Assembly (NCBI RefSeq): GCF_018588585.1
Contig: NZ_JAEUFG010000033.1
Coordinates: 1-41,218, forward strand
Direction: 5' to 3'
Source of the DNA: Bacillus sp. SM2101
GTDB taxonomy: Bacteria; Bacillota; Bacilli; Bacillales; SM2101
Length of the DNA stretch: 41,218 bases
Shown piece by piece: positions 32,571 through 41,218 of this stretch. The translations under genes and the position numbers were made by a program. The notes beneath the pieces were generated by a model. The model worked only from the letters and a program-made list of their open reading frames with translations, was not told the DNA's origin and did no database searches. Positions within the stretch are counted from its first letter, which is position 1. Every line of letters begins with the position of its first letter.

Positions 32571-33602
32571 GTGTTAATTAAGCCCAAAAAATTACAAGCG
32601 GGAGATCGTGTTGCTACAGTAAGTCCTTCTTGGGGAGGAGCAGGCGACCCTGACCTTAGATGGCGTTATGAACAGGGCGTAAAGAGGTTAGAAGAGGTTT
32701 TTGGTCTTGTGGTTGTACCGATGCCATATAGCTTAAAAGGATCAGAGTATACTTATCATAATCCAGAAGCTCGTGCTATGGACCTAATGATGGCTTTTAA
32801 AGATAAAAGTATAAGAGGGATTTTTGCAAATATTGGTGGAGAAGATAGTATTCGCTTACTGCCATATATCGATTTTGATGTTATACGAGAAAATTCAAAG
32901 GTTTTTATAGGATATTCAGATGTGACTGTTTCTCACTTTTTTTGTTATAAAGCGGGTATTACGTCATTTTACGGTCCAGCAATTTTAACTGATTTTGCTG
33001 AAAACGTTGAAATGAACCCATATACAATTGAAATGGTAAACAGAACGCTATTTTCAAATGAGATTATTGGTGAAATTCAACCCGCCAATGAATGGACGAG
33101 TGAGCGTTTAGAATGGACAATTTCAAACAAATATCAACGACGTAGTATGAAACAGAATAATGGCTATGAGATACTTCAAGGTTCAGACATTAGACAGGGA
33201 CATTTAATTGGAGGATGTATGGAAGTGCTGGAGTTTGTAAAAGGCACATCACTGTGGCCAAAGATGAAATATTGGGAGAATAGTATTCTTTTCTTTGAAA
33301 CATCTGAAGAGCATCCAGAACCAAATTATATTAAGTATTGGTTGAGAAATTATGCAGCACAAGGGATTTTACAAAAAACAAGGGGTATCATTTTCGGTAA
33401 ACCTAAAGATGAGAAATATTATGAAGAATATAAACATGAAATATTAAAGGTAATGAAAGAATACCATCTAGAAGACTTGCCGATTCTCTATAATTTAAGT
33501 TTTGGTCATACGGAGCCGAAGTTTATTTTGCCATACGGTGTGTTAGCAGAAATTGATTGTAAACAAGGCAAATTCTCAATTCTTGAAAGCGGAGTGGAAT
33601 AG
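32571..33602 (+). CDS. S66 LD-carboxypeptidase / MccF-like peptidase
   Basis: A 343-residue serine peptidase of family S66. The likely nucleophile is Ser116 in GYSDVTV (the nucleophile elbow). GGCMEVLEF (about 215-223) fits the region of the catalytic Glu and LSFGHTEPKF (about 309-318) holds the catalytic His. ATVSPSWGGAGDPDLRW near the start is typical of the MccF branch, which cleaves peptide-nucleotide antibiotics such as processed microcin C; LdcA enzymes of the family trim peptidoglycan tetrapeptides. No signal peptide, so it acts in the cytosol. GTG start with GGGAGG upstream. Confidence 0.88.
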   Translation: MLIKPKKLQAGDRVATVSPSWGGAGDPDLRWRYEQGVKRLEEVFGLVVVPMPYSLKGSEYTYHNPEARAMDLMMAFKDKSIRGIFANIGGEDSIRLLPYIDFDVIRENSKVFIGYSDVTVSHFFCYKAGITSFYGPAILTDFAENVEMNPYTIEMVNRTLFSNEIIGEIQPANEWTSERLEWTISNKYQRRSMKQNNGYEILQGSDIRQGHLIGGCMEVLEFVKGTSLWPKMKYWENSILFFETSEEHPEPNYIKYWLRNYAAQGILQKTRGIIFGKPKDEKYYEEYKHEILKVMKEYHLEDLPILYNLSFGHTEPKFILPYGVLAEIDCKQGKFSILESGVE

Positions 33603-33664
33603 ATCGGGCGTACTGAATTAAGTGAGAAAAATTGATTCATTAATAACTTATAGGGGGATATATA

Positions 33665-33718
33665 ATGAGATTGTATTTTGATATTTTTGAAAATGACCAG
33701 CCTGCTATTCTTTCCTAA
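33665..33718 (+). pseudogene. Truncated start of a lost gene
   Basis: AGGGGGATATATA precedes an ATG that reads MRLYFDIFENDQPAILS and stops. The excellent ribosome site suggests a gene whose body was deleted or a 17-residue peptide. Confidence 0.3.
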
Positions 33719-33813
33719 GTTGAGGGATGAATAGTTAAGTAAATTGTCATGCCTCATCTTAGGGGAAATATTTTTTTCAAATTTCCTATATAAAGATGGA
33801 GGTATTTATAAAT

Positions 33814-34701
33814 ATGAAACAAAACTTACTTGGAGCGACATGTTTATCTTTAGCCGCAAGTATTTGGGGTGGGATGTATGTTGTAAGCAAATATGTATTA
33901 GAATTTGTTCCACCATTCACCTTAATGTGGTTGCGATATATGATTGGCTTTGCTTTTTTAGTTACAATTTTAAAAACATGTAGAGTGAAAAAGAGAAATG
34001 AAGTAAAAATTAAGAAAAGGGATTGGTTATTACTAGGCTGGATTGGTTTTATAGGATATTTTGTATCTATTGCTTTTCAATTTATTGGTACAAAATTAGC
34101 TGATGCACATACAGGAGCACTAATTACTTCAGTTACACCTGCCTTTACTATCATCTTTGCAAAGTTTGTATTAAAAGAGAGGTTAACAATTGTAAAAGTT
34201 ATGGCACTGCTTCTGGCAACCTGTGGAGTTGTTGTGGTTATTGGAATAGATATCACTTTCGATACCTATCTACTTGGTGTCATAATTTTAGTAGGAGCTG
34301 CAATTACATGGGCAGTACTTTCAGTTTATGTGAAAATTGCATCTCAACGCTATTCAACATTGTTTATTACAACTTATTCCATACTATTTGCATTTATTTT
34401 TACAACACCCGTCATGTTATGGGAACTTCAAGTATATGACGTATTTGTTCAAAGCAGTTTAATCATTTTGGGTATTACGTACCTTGGGTTAGTTTCAACA
34501 GCAGGAGCTTTTTTTCTTTGGAACAAAGGTATGGAAATCATGGATGCTGGGGTCGGTTCATTATTTTTCTTATTTCAACCAATAGTAGGTTCTTTATTAG
34601 GGTGGGTTTTATTAAGTGAAGAACTAAATATTAGTTTCTTTATTGGAGGAATCTTAATTTTAACCGGAGTTGTAGTAGGAAATTTTCAAAAGAGAAAATA
34701 A
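33814..34701 (+). CDS. EamA-family transporter 1
   Basis: 295 residues, ten predicted membrane helices in two EamA (DUF6) repeats, as in drug/metabolite exporters. The first repeat (about 5-140) contains SIWGGMYVVSKYVLEFVPPF and LIGTKLADAHTGALITSVTP-like segments. The second (about 150-290) ends in GVGSLFFLFQPIVGSLLGWV and a basic tail QKRK. The substrate is unknown. I start at ATG 33814 behind TGGAGGT; the earlier ATG at 33796 overlaps that ribosome site. A second, only distantly similar EamA gene lies 700 bases downstream. Confidence 0.9.
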   Translation: MKQNLLGATCLSLAASIWGGMYVVSKYVLEFVPPFTLMWLRYMIGFAFLVTILKTCRVKKRNEVKIKKRDWLLLGWIGFIGYFVSIAFQFIGTKLADAHTGALITSVTPAFTIIFAKFVLKERLTIVKVMALLLATCGVVVVIGIDITFDTYLLGVIILVGAAITWAVLSVYVKIASQRYSTLFITTYSILFAFIFTTPVMLWELQVYDVFVQSSLIILGITYLGLVSTAGAFFLWNKGMEIMDAGVGSLFFLFQPIVGSLLGWVLLSEELNISFFIGGILILTGVVVGNFQKRK

Positions 34702-34707
34702 CTATTA

Positions 34708-34742
34708 ACTATTGCAGGGAGTTTTTTCTTTCTGCAATAGTA
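34708..34742 (+). terminator. Hairpin after EamA 1
   Basis: actattgcag (34708-34717) and ctgcaatagt (34732-34741), perfect arms but a poor T run. Confidence 0.5.
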
Positions 34743-35374
34743 TTTAAGCTATACCACCGGTACAATTTTGTTATATTGTCAAAAAATCGCTGACGCATTT
34801 CTGTAATGAAAAGCGTCTTTTTTGTTACCTTTAATTGCAGGCATTATTGTACACGCAAGGAATCATATCTAACCTCATTTGTAAGTGTATAATAGCGACC
34901 CCTATGTAAATGGTGACTGTTTATAAAAGTGTTGAATAATTTTTTTCCCACCTTATGTAATGATTCATAGGCGTATTCTAACAAAGTAAAAAAAGTGATT
35001 TTTCAAAAAATATGATAATATAAGTTTAATTCATATGATAAGAGGTGAGTTTAGTTGAGTAGAGTTGATCAGGGTACAAAGTTATATATAAGAAAATTGC
35101 TTTTATTGGGAGAAACTGCACTTTCCGTAAACAGACGAGAGGGAAGTCATTTTCTATTTTAATTAGATTTTCAATGTAAATTTGAAATTCTAAATGAATT
35201 TTTGAGGGTTATATTAGAGGAATTTCATAATTCCATTAGTAAATATGGAAGGTAATATACTTATGTGTTATTAGTCCCATATAAAATTCATAAAAATGTT
35301 AATTGATGTAAAAGTAATAAAAAGTGACAACGTTTGTCGTTGTAATAATAGTTTTAAAACAAGGAGAATGTGCA
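34743..35374. other. Gap between the EamA genes
   Basis: Holds a terminator-like hairpin (gacgc 34792-34796, gcgtc 34813-34817, then six Ts). GAGGTGA at 35042 precedes a TTG frame of 35 codons (35055-35162, SRVDQGTKLYIRKLLLLGET) that I do not recognise; it may be a peptide or remnant. Confidence 0.4.
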
Positions 35375-36298
35375 ATGAATCCATCGATATTGGCATATAC
35401 AAAGATTTTCTTAGCTATGGCAATTGTGGGAAGCTCAGTGGTTTTTGGGAAACTTATTATTTCAAGTTTTCCAGTTTTTTTAGCATCGGAATTACGATTT
35501 CTTGTTGCAACAATCATTCTGGTTCCATTTTTATTGCTACAAGAAAAACAATTTCCATCTATTAGATTAAAAGACTTATTCATTCTATTTTTTCAAGCAT
35601 TTACAGGAGTATTTTTGTTTAATATTTTTATGCTATACGGTTTAAAATATACGACTGCAATTGAAGCAGGGATCATAACAAGCACTCTCCCAGCAGTGAT
35701 AGGCTTAGTATCTTTTTTATTCTTAAAAGAAAGACTGTCAAGAACAAAAGGGTTGGGGATTATTTTTGCAGTATTAGGCGTATTGTTGATTAATCTTATA
35801 GATGGGGAATTAGGTACCGTCAATTCATTATTAGGAAACCTTTTAATATTTGGAACAGTATTGGGTGAAACATTGTTTATTACAATAGGGAAATCTGTAT
35901 CTAATAGGTTCACACCCCTTACAATATCAACGTTGATGAGTATTTTTGGTCTTATGATGTTTTTACCATTTGCAATTTATGAAGCTAAAGAATTTGACTT
36001 TTCAAGTGTTGGTATAATGGATTGGATGAATATTTTATATTTTGGAATCGTTGTAACGGTACTTGCTTTTCTCTTAATGTATCAAGGTTTATCAACAGTT
36101 CCTGCAAGCTCAGCTGGAGTTTTAACAAGTGTAATTCCATTCAGTTCTGTAATCCTTTCCTTTCTAATTTTAAAAGAAGAGCTTTTAGTGTCACATTTGT
36201 TTGGGATGTTGTTTGTTTTAATTGCTATTTTCTTTATTTCAAAGGACTCATCCGGTGAGAAATTTGAAACAAAGTCTTCTATTTCTCAATCAAGATAA
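35375..36298 (+). CDS. EamA-family transporter 2
   Basis: 307 residues with ten predicted membrane helices and two EamA repeats: first about 8-140 (AIEAGIITSTLPAVIGLVSF at the repeat end), second about 150-290 (VPASSAGVLTSVIPFSSVIL). The cytosolic tail is Ser/Lys-rich. I start at ATG 35375 with AAGGAG upstream; the open frame reaches back to 35324 without a site. An exporter of unknown substrate. It is on its own transcription unit. Confidence 0.9.
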   Translation: MNPSILAYTKIFLAMAIVGSSVVFGKLIISSFPVFLASELRFLVATIILVPFLLLQEKQFPSIRLKDLFILFFQAFTGVFLFNIFMLYGLKYTTAIEAGIITSTLPAVIGLVSFLFLKERLSRTKGLGIIFAVLGVLLINLIDGELGTVNSLLGNLLIFGTVLGETLFITIGKSVSNRFTPLTISTLMSIFGLMMFLPFAIYEAKEFDFSSVGIMDWMNILYFGIVVTVLAFLLMYQGLSTVPASSAGVLTSVIPFSSVILSFLILKEELLVSHLFGMLFVLIAIFFISKDSSGEKFETKSSISQSR

Positions 36299-36378
36299 AC
36301 TTCGTTTCTCTGAAATGAAGACTTTACTTGAACGTCACTTATGGACTCCATGTTTTCTTTTATCATCAATCTTTTTCA

Positions 36379-36460
36379 CAGGATGTTTTCACATTGATTG
36401 ATAATTTTCCTCTTAAGACATAAGTATATATCGCGTTCATGACTTTTTTATCATTAGATA
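36379..36460 (+). repeat. Dispersed repeat, copy H (degenerate)
   Basis: caggatgttttcacattgat followed by atcgcgttcatgactttttt matches the 5' and middle parts of copy C with several changes. It lies in a 360-base gap that holds no gene. Confidence 0.5.
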
Positions 36461-36659
36461 AAGTTTTTATAAGGTTCAGTTGATCTTTTATTCATGACGA
36501 GGGGAAATAGACTCTTCTCGTTTGGTCCAGCAACAATCCATGGCTATATATAGATCATGGTGCTTAACTGTATTAATTCATAGAATTGTCTTTTTTTATT
36601 GTTAGTGTGGCACTATAATGAAAAGGAAATATTGGATAATATGTAAAAGGAGTGTATGT

Positions 36660-37031
36660 ATGGAATTATTGGCAATTATTTTTGTTTTGATTGTAGCTTT
36701 TGAGCACATATATATCATGCTTCTTGAGATGTTTTTTTCGACAAGTAGAACAGCCCAAAAAGCTTTTGGAGTGACAAAAGATGTACTCGAAATTCCAAAG
36801 GTGAAAATTTTATTTGCTAATCAGGGTTTGTATAATGGGTTTCTAGCAGCTGGCTTGATCTGGGGACTATTTTTTGTTCCAGATTCAAGTAAAATTATGA
36901 TTCAGCTTTTCTTCTTAATTTGTGTGATAATTGCTTCGATATTTGGAGCCCTGACAGCAAATAAAGGAATTTTTATTAAGCAAGGAACTCCTGCAATTTT
37001 AGCGGTTATTATCATTCTATTTTCAAAATAA
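36660..37031 (+). CDS. DUF1304 membrane protein
   Basis: 123 residues with four membrane helices (about 2-22, 48-66, 75-93, 103-121). VAFEHIYIMLLEMFFS in the first helix region, followed by FANQGLYNGFLAAGLIWG, is the DUF1304 signature. Function unknown. I start at ATG 36660 behind AAAAGGAG; an in-frame ATG at 36618 has no site. Confidence 0.88.
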   Translation: MELLAIIFVLIVAFEHIYIMLLEMFFSTSRTAQKAFGVTKDVLEIPKVKILFANQGLYNGFLAAGLIWGLFFVPDSSKIMIQLFFLICVIIASIFGALTANKGIFIKQGTPAILAVIIILFSK

Positions 37032-37138
37032 AAGAAGAAGTAATTGTGATTCGAAACAGCACTGTTGTTTGAAATATAGTAGTGAATAGTTATAAAATTG
37101 TAGTTTAGCAGATGTTATATAACATGGAATTCTTTAAG

Positions 37139-37282
37139 AATAGCTGTTTTCTCATTGATTGATATTATTTACACGTCTTCATGAAGAGTTTACGGCTTCT
37201 GTTCTTCGCTATTAAACCTTAACAATGATTTAATAGTCATTATTAAGGTTTAATTTTGTGAAGAATACAGCAACAAAGTTTA
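37139..37282 (+). repeat. Dispersed repeat, copy F
   Basis: Starts aatagctgttttctcattga and ends cagcaacaaagttta. Within it taaaccttaa and ttaaggttta (37212-37252) form a strong hairpin not seen in the other copies. Confidence 0.6.
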
Positions 37283-37460
37283 GGGTAAGAATTTTATGAA
37301 AAAAGGTAGTAATTATATAGCATTAAATGAAAAAATGTAATAAAAGTATCTCTTTTAAAAACACTTTTTCTGTTCGCCCATGTTAAGATAAATAGTGGTG
37401 TTTCTTTAATGATAGATTTCTATTATTCCAGAGTCTATTAATAACTTTGAGAGGTGACAT

Positions 37461-38132
37461 ATGAAACGCAGTAAAAATCAATCATCAAAATTTCTAATAG
37501 CACTTCCTTTAATAATTATTGCCTTGATATCTTTACTTATTATAGTAAATAAAGAGAGTCAAAAACCTGGTAGTGATATGGCTTCACACCCACCTATTGA
37601 GAATCAACCTACTATAGGACATGCTGATGCACCAGTTTCTATTGTTGAGTTTGGAGATTTTTTGTGTCCGGCTTGTAAGAGCTGGGGAGAGTATATTTAC
37701 CCAGAATTAAAGAAGGATTATATTGATACGGGTTTAGTAAAATTATCTTATGTAAATGTGTTATTCCATGGGGAAGAATCAATTCTAGCTTCACTTGCTG
37801 CCGAAGAAGTATATAAGAATGACCCACAAGCATACTGGGATTTTCATAAGAAATTGTTTAGTGAACAACCTGAAGAGCATGTAGGACAATGGGTTACGAT
37901 AGAGAAAATTCTTGAAGTTGCCGAAGCCACAACAAATATCGACTTACAACAATTAGAGAATGATTTAATTGAAAAGTCAACAATGGATGAAGTAAGTATT
38001 GACGATAATTTAGTGAAAGAATATGAAGTTGAAATGACTCCATCGGTTATTATAAACGGGGTTATGATGGACAATCCTATGGATTATGATGCAATAAAGA
38101 AATTAATAGAACAACAACTAGAGGACAATTAA
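37461..38132 (+). CDS. bdbD: Thiol-disulfide oxidoreductase BdbD (DsbA family)
   Basis: A 223-residue membrane-anchored oxidase that introduces disulfide bonds into exported proteins. One N-terminal anchor helix (about 10-29) and a thioredoxin-like domain with the active site CPAC (Cys69, Cys72; EFGDFLCPACKSWG). The cis-Pro loop is EMTPSVIING (about 191-200). GAGAGGTG precedes the ATG. Its stop codon touches the start of bdbC, so the two are one operon and form the oxidant pair. In B. subtilis the pair serves competence pseudopilins and other exported thiol proteins. Confidence 0.94.
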   Translation: MKRSKNQSSKFLIALPLIIIALISLLIIVNKESQKPGSDMASHPPIENQPTIGHADAPVSIVEFGDFLCPACKSWGEYIYPELKKDYIDTGLVKLSYVNVLFHGEESILASLAAEEVYKNDPQAYWDFHKKLFSEQPEEHVGQWVTIEKILEVAEATTNIDLQQLENDLIEKSTMDEVSIDDNLVKEYEVEMTPSVIINGVMMDNPMDYDAIKKLIEQQLEDN

Positions 38133-38570
38133 ATGATGAAGGATTCCAGTAGAGAAGGTAGCGGTCAATTCTTCCTATATGGTGCATGGCTAGTTTCTTT
38201 AATAGCGACCTTTGGAAGTCTATATTTTAGTGAGATTAGAGAGTTTATTCCTTGTGAGCTGTGTTGGTATCAACGAATATTAATGTACCCACTAACTCTA
38301 ATATTAGGTATCGGTACTTATCAAAATGATATAAGTGTAAAAAAATTTGTTCTTCCGATGTCAATTTTAGGATTTTGTATTTCTCTTCTACATTATTTAG
38401 AACAGAAGATACCTGGTTTTGGTGGAATAAAGCCATGTGTTAACGGTGTTCCTTGTAGTAATGAGTATATTAATTGGTTTGGCTTTATTACGATTCCTTT
38501 TTTAGCTTTAGTTGCTTTTACTTTAATCACATTATTGCTTTTGTTAGGGTCAAAAAAATATAAAAAATAG
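38133..38570 (+). CDS. bdbC: Disulfide oxidoreductase BdbC (DsbB family)
   Basis: A 145-residue quinone-linked membrane protein that reoxidises BdbD. Four helices (about 12-32, 46-62, 70-88, 114-138). The first redox pair is C41-C44 (PCELCWYQR, the DsbB signature) and the second C102-C108 (CVNGVPC). It starts directly after the bdbD stop codon; a second ATG is codon 2. A terminator follows. Confidence 0.94.
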   Translation: MMKDSSREGSGQFFLYGAWLVSLIATFGSLYFSEIREFIPCELCWYQRILMYPLTLILGIGTYQNDISVKKFVLPMSILGFCISLLHYLEQKIPGFGGIKPCVNGVPCSNEYINWFGFITIPFLALVAFTLITLLLLLGSKKYKK

Positions 38571-38626
38571 AGTAGCTGTAAGAAATAATTGCTAAAAATA
38601 ATACTAGCAAGTTGAAGCTGTTTTTT

Positions 38627-38658
38627 AGGTCTATCTTTATTATGATAGGCTTTTTTTT
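38627..38658 (+). terminator. Terminator of bdbDC
   Basis: ggtctatc and gataggc pair with one G:T pair, followed by eight Ts. Confidence 0.85.
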
Positions 38659-38703
38659 ATATATAATTACAATTTACACCATAAACGACTAGTTTGTATT
38701 TTT

Positions 38704-38819
38704 CTTAGCTGTTTTCGCATTTATTGGGGTTTTTCTTATTAATAAATAAACATGGATACAGCTTATGAAAATCACTTAGGACTTCTTTTTAATAACAAAA
38801 TTTACGAAAAGAGCCTCTT
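38704..38819 (+). repeat. Dispersed repeat, copy G
   Basis: Starts cttagctgttttcgcattta and ends aacaaaatttacgaaaagag cc. The central cgttcgtggc block is weak. The inverted ends are well kept. Confidence 0.65.
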
Positions 38820-39247
38820 CGGTTGGTTAAATCTAAACATAATATTATATATATTGATATAGTAAGAAAGTTTGATATTTATCAATAATAACTACATTTT
38901 TTGATAAAATAGCTCGTTTTTTTCGTAATTATGCCAAAATTATAGCTATATTGTCGTGTTTTTATTTGAATTATAGAAATTTTTAAGTTTTTGTAATATT
39001 ATTAAATTTATAATATACAGAAAATAAAGGGGGGTAAATAAGGTCTAATCAAAAAATTATAGTTATTTTGATTGTATAATACCAACTATCTCTATCGGGT
39101 AACATCTATTTTGGAGTTGTTTGAGAGTAGCCATTAACAATTTGGCTTTCTTTACTACTTAATAAGTAAAAAGCAATATGAGGGGAACTTTGCTGTTGTG
39201 TTGCTGTGTATCTCTCATTTGTATATTAATAAACAAGGAGGAAAAAT
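38820..39247. other. Leader region of the protease gene
   Basis: About 430 AT-rich bases. aaggggggtaaataagg near 39027 looks like a ribosome site without a gene. The protease's own site is at 39236. Confidence 0.4.
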
Positions 39248-41050
39248 ATGTTTAAAAAAATATCTTCACTCGTTTTATCAGCTACGCTAGTAGGTGGAAC
39301 TTTAGCTGGAACTCATCTGCTTGAGTCACCAAAGGCAGACGTTGACAACGAATCTCTTAAAATTAATCTAGCAGAATATGTTTCTGTTGCACCTGAGCTC
39401 GCTGATCGTGCGAAAAAAAATGGAGTTAAGTTGGAGAAAATTGATCCAGCAAATAAAGAGTTAAACCGTGGAAATAAATTTGAACAACCTGGACATGAGG
39501 GCTTTGACTATCAATTTACAGATGATGAAATTCCTATGTTAGTCCTATTGGCTGAATTTCCAGATACAGCTTTGGGTGCGCCTGAAGACCGAGTACCTGC
39601 TAGTTACTTGAATGATTTAGTGTTTGGAGAGCAATACAATCCGTATGAGATCGATAGGTTTAAACAATACGAAGAGTTTGAAGGTATTAAAGCTCCTACA
39701 AACCGAACGATGGCAAATTTATATAAAGAAGCAAGCTATGGGAAAGTAACGTTAACAACGTACGATGACATGACAGATATCGGATGGATTACCCTCCCTA
39801 AAGAAGCTTCTTATTATTTGGAACAAAGTGATGCATTCGTACACGGGAATGTAAATGGAGATGCTAGAATTGGTGAGTTATTAATTGATTTATTGCAAAC
39901 TGCTGATGAGAAAATTGATTTCTCTAAATATGCTGTAGATGGTGAAGTGCCGAATATCTTTGTCGTTCATGAAGGAACTGGAGCAGAATTTAGTACTGAT
40001 CCTGCTCAAATTTGGTCTCATAAATGGAATGTGCTTTCAGCAGCTTACTGGGGTAAGTATTATGAAACTGGCTTTCCTGCAGCTGACGTAGATCAAGATG
40101 GAAATGTAACTGATGAAGAGATCGATCAATTCATGAATGACATTACTCCAAGTTTAGTTTACGATGGTGTCGTAGTAAATAACTACACAGTAGAACCAGA
40201 AATCGGTGGAAATGTTGCTGGGTACGATGAATCAACTGGAAGTTACAGTGAGGAGTTTGTTACTGGTCCATATCCTGCACAACCAGGTGTATTTGCCCAT
40301 GAGTTCGGACATGCTTTAGGTTTACCAGATTTTTATGATACAGATTATACTTCAAGAGGTGCAGGACAGTTCACACTTATGGCAGGTGGATCTTGGAATA
40401 GATACCCTAATGCTCCGCAATACTCTGGTAACTCACCAGCACATTTTGATCCACTATCTAAAGTATTCTTAGGGTGGGTTGATCCAATTGAAGTAACACC
40501 AGAAGATGGCGTACAGGAAATTACTTTACAACCTATTAATGAGTCACCTGACGTAGTTAAAATGGCAGTTCCAGGTTCTAATGGAACAGAATATTTCTTA
40601 ATTGAAAATGTACAGCAACAAGGGTTTAATGAAGGGTTTAATAGAATGGGTGAGGACGCTAGTGGTCTAGTTATATGGCATGTTGATGAAAATGTAATTA
40701 GGGAAGCAGATCCAGTAAACAGGCCAAATAACGTTGAAAACTGGAAGAATAAGCGTTTCCAAGAAAATCAAGTAGAGTTCATCGAAGGTGCACCAATTAC
40801 GCATTATGGTTTATCAGTACTTCAAGCTGACGGAAAATATGATCTTGAGAAAGATAATAATAGTGGTGAAGCAGCTGATTTCTTTAAAACTGGTGATGAA
40901 ATAACACCTAATTCTAAAAATGTACACACTGGTTCATATTACTTCTGGAAAGGATTTAATTCTACACCAGCAGATAGTGGCATTCATGTAACAGACATTG
41001 TGGAAAATGAAGATGGTTCAGTTACTGCAAAATTCTATTATGCTAATTAA
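39248..41050 (+). CDS. M6 metalloprotease (immune inhibitor A type)
   Basis: A 600-residue secreted zinc protease. Signal peptide about 1-30 (MFKKISSLVLSATLVGGTLA). A propeptide-like region leads to the M6 catalytic domain (about 95-430). HEFGHALGLPDFYD has the zinc ligands His351 and His355 and catalytic Glu352; MAGGSWN (about 377) is the Met-turn. A segment DVDQDGNVTDEEI (about 280-292) resembles a calcium-binding dockerin/EF loop. Full-length InhA proteins are near 800 residues, so the C-terminal accessory part is short or absent. AAGGAGG precedes the ATG. InhA-type proteases degrade host antimicrobial proteins in pathogens and are also shed with the exosporium; the role here is unknown. 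Confidence 0.93.
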   Translation: MFKKISSLVLSATLVGGTLAGTHLLESPKADVDNESLKINLAEYVSVAPELADRAKKNGVKLEKIDPANKELNRGNKFEQPGHEGFDYQFTDDEIPMLVLLAEFPDTALGAPEDRVPASYLNDLVFGEQYNPYEIDRFKQYEEFEGIKAPTNRTMANLYKEASYGKVTLTTYDDMTDIGWITLPKEASYYLEQSDAFVHGNVNGDARIGELLIDLLQTADEKIDFSKYAVDGEVPNIFVVHEGTGAEFSTDPAQIWSHKWNVLSAAYWGKYYETGFPAADVDQDGNVTDEEIDQFMNDITPSLVYDGVVVNNYTVEPEIGGNVAGYDESTGSYSEEFVTGPYPAQPGVFAHEFGHALGLPDFYDTDYTSRGAGQFTLMAGGSWNRYPNAPQYSGNSPAHFDPLSKVFLGWVDPIEVTPEDGVQEITLQPINESPDVVKMAVPGSNGTEYFLIENVQQQGFNEGFNRMGEDASGLVIWHVDENVIREADPVNRPNNVENWKNKRFQENQVEFIEGAPITHYGLSVLQADGKYDLEKDNNSGEAADFFKTGDEITPNSKNVHTGSYYFWKGFNSTPADSGIHVTDIVENEDGSVTAKFYYAN

Positions 41051-41170
41051 GCTATAAAATAAAATCAGCGATGAAGCTGGAAAAAGATATATTGACCTAC
41101 AAACAACTACTATAGAAGAAGATTTGCCGTATAAACAAAAGGAGGCTGGGACATAACTAGCCTCAAAAAT

Positions 41171-41211
41171 AAAAAAGGTGAATTTGAGTGAGCTCAAATT
41201 CACCTTTTTTC
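41171..41211 (+). terminator. Terminator after the protease gene
   Basis: Perfect 18-bp arms: aaaaaaggtgaatttgag (41171-41188) and ctcaaattcacctttttt (41193-41210). Confidence 0.9.
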
Positions 41212-41218
41212 TATTTAG

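Noticed and set aside
35299-35583. Overlapping open frames on both strands at the start of EamA 2
   Set aside because: Shadows of the transporter gene and its leader; no start signals.

Overview
The window is chromosomal DNA of a low-GC, endospore-forming Bacillaceae. The evidence is AT-rich DNA with strong AGGAGG ribosome sites, a long tRNA cluster in the order known from Bacillus, and the gene series queG, yhbB, trmL, prkA, yhbH, which matches the Bacillus subtilis yhbA-yhbH neighbourhood. I cannot name the species.

Region 1 (1-1619) is a run of 15 intact tRNA genes (Asn, Ser, Glu, Val, fMet, Asp, Phe, Thr, Tyr, Trp, His, Gln, Gly, Cys, Leu-TAA), followed by the 5' 40 bases of tRNA-Leu(CAA). 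Region 2 (1620-11797) is a ~10.2-kb phage-derived integrative element, visibly richer in G+C than its flanks. It is bounded by a 41-bp direct repeat, the 5' half of tRNA-Leu(CAA) up to the anticodon loop. The intact tRNA-Leu(CAA) and tRNA-Gly(TCC) lie on its right. A terminator at the left end cuts off the tRNA operon, and a near-consensus promoter at the right end can restart it. The element holds a tyrosine integrase, a winged-helix protein, a small terminase subunit, a broken large terminase subunit and an amidase. No capsid or tail genes remain. It also carries unusual cargo: a cysteine-rich protein resembling endospore-appendage (Ena, DUF3992) subunits and two inverted paralogous eight-blade YVTN beta-propeller proteins, both preceded by CATA-type sporulation-like -10 sequences. 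A YolD-like gene with a LexA-type box lies near the right end.

Region 3 (11798-22936) is conserved core: the two tRNAs, queG and trmL (tRNA modification), the amidase-domain yhbB homologue, prkA and yhbH (sporulation), with a YhgE/Pip membrane protein gene between prkA and yhbH. Region 4 (22937-28900) is accessory. It has a decayed cysteine-rich gene with four in-frame stops, a holin-like toxin peptide, a collagen-like exosporium-type protein, a three-repeat protein of unknown family, several tiny membrane proteins and a second YolD-like gene. Region 5 (28901-33603) has a divergent NadD-like adenylyltransferase, NadE, an ADP-ribose-type Nudix hydrolase and an S66 carboxypeptidase, which together suggest an NAD turnover group. 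Region 6 (33604-41218) has two EamA transporters, a DUF1304 membrane protein, the BdbD-BdbC disulfide pair and an InhA-like M6 metalloprotease.

A dispersed MITE-like repeat (ends near AGGCTGTTTTCG and CGAAAAGAGCCT) occurs at least eight times between 14.8 and 38.8 kb and never inside the integrated element. The best candidate for something undescribed is the element itself: a gutted prophage that has kept integration and lysis genes and carries what look like spore-surface proteins.
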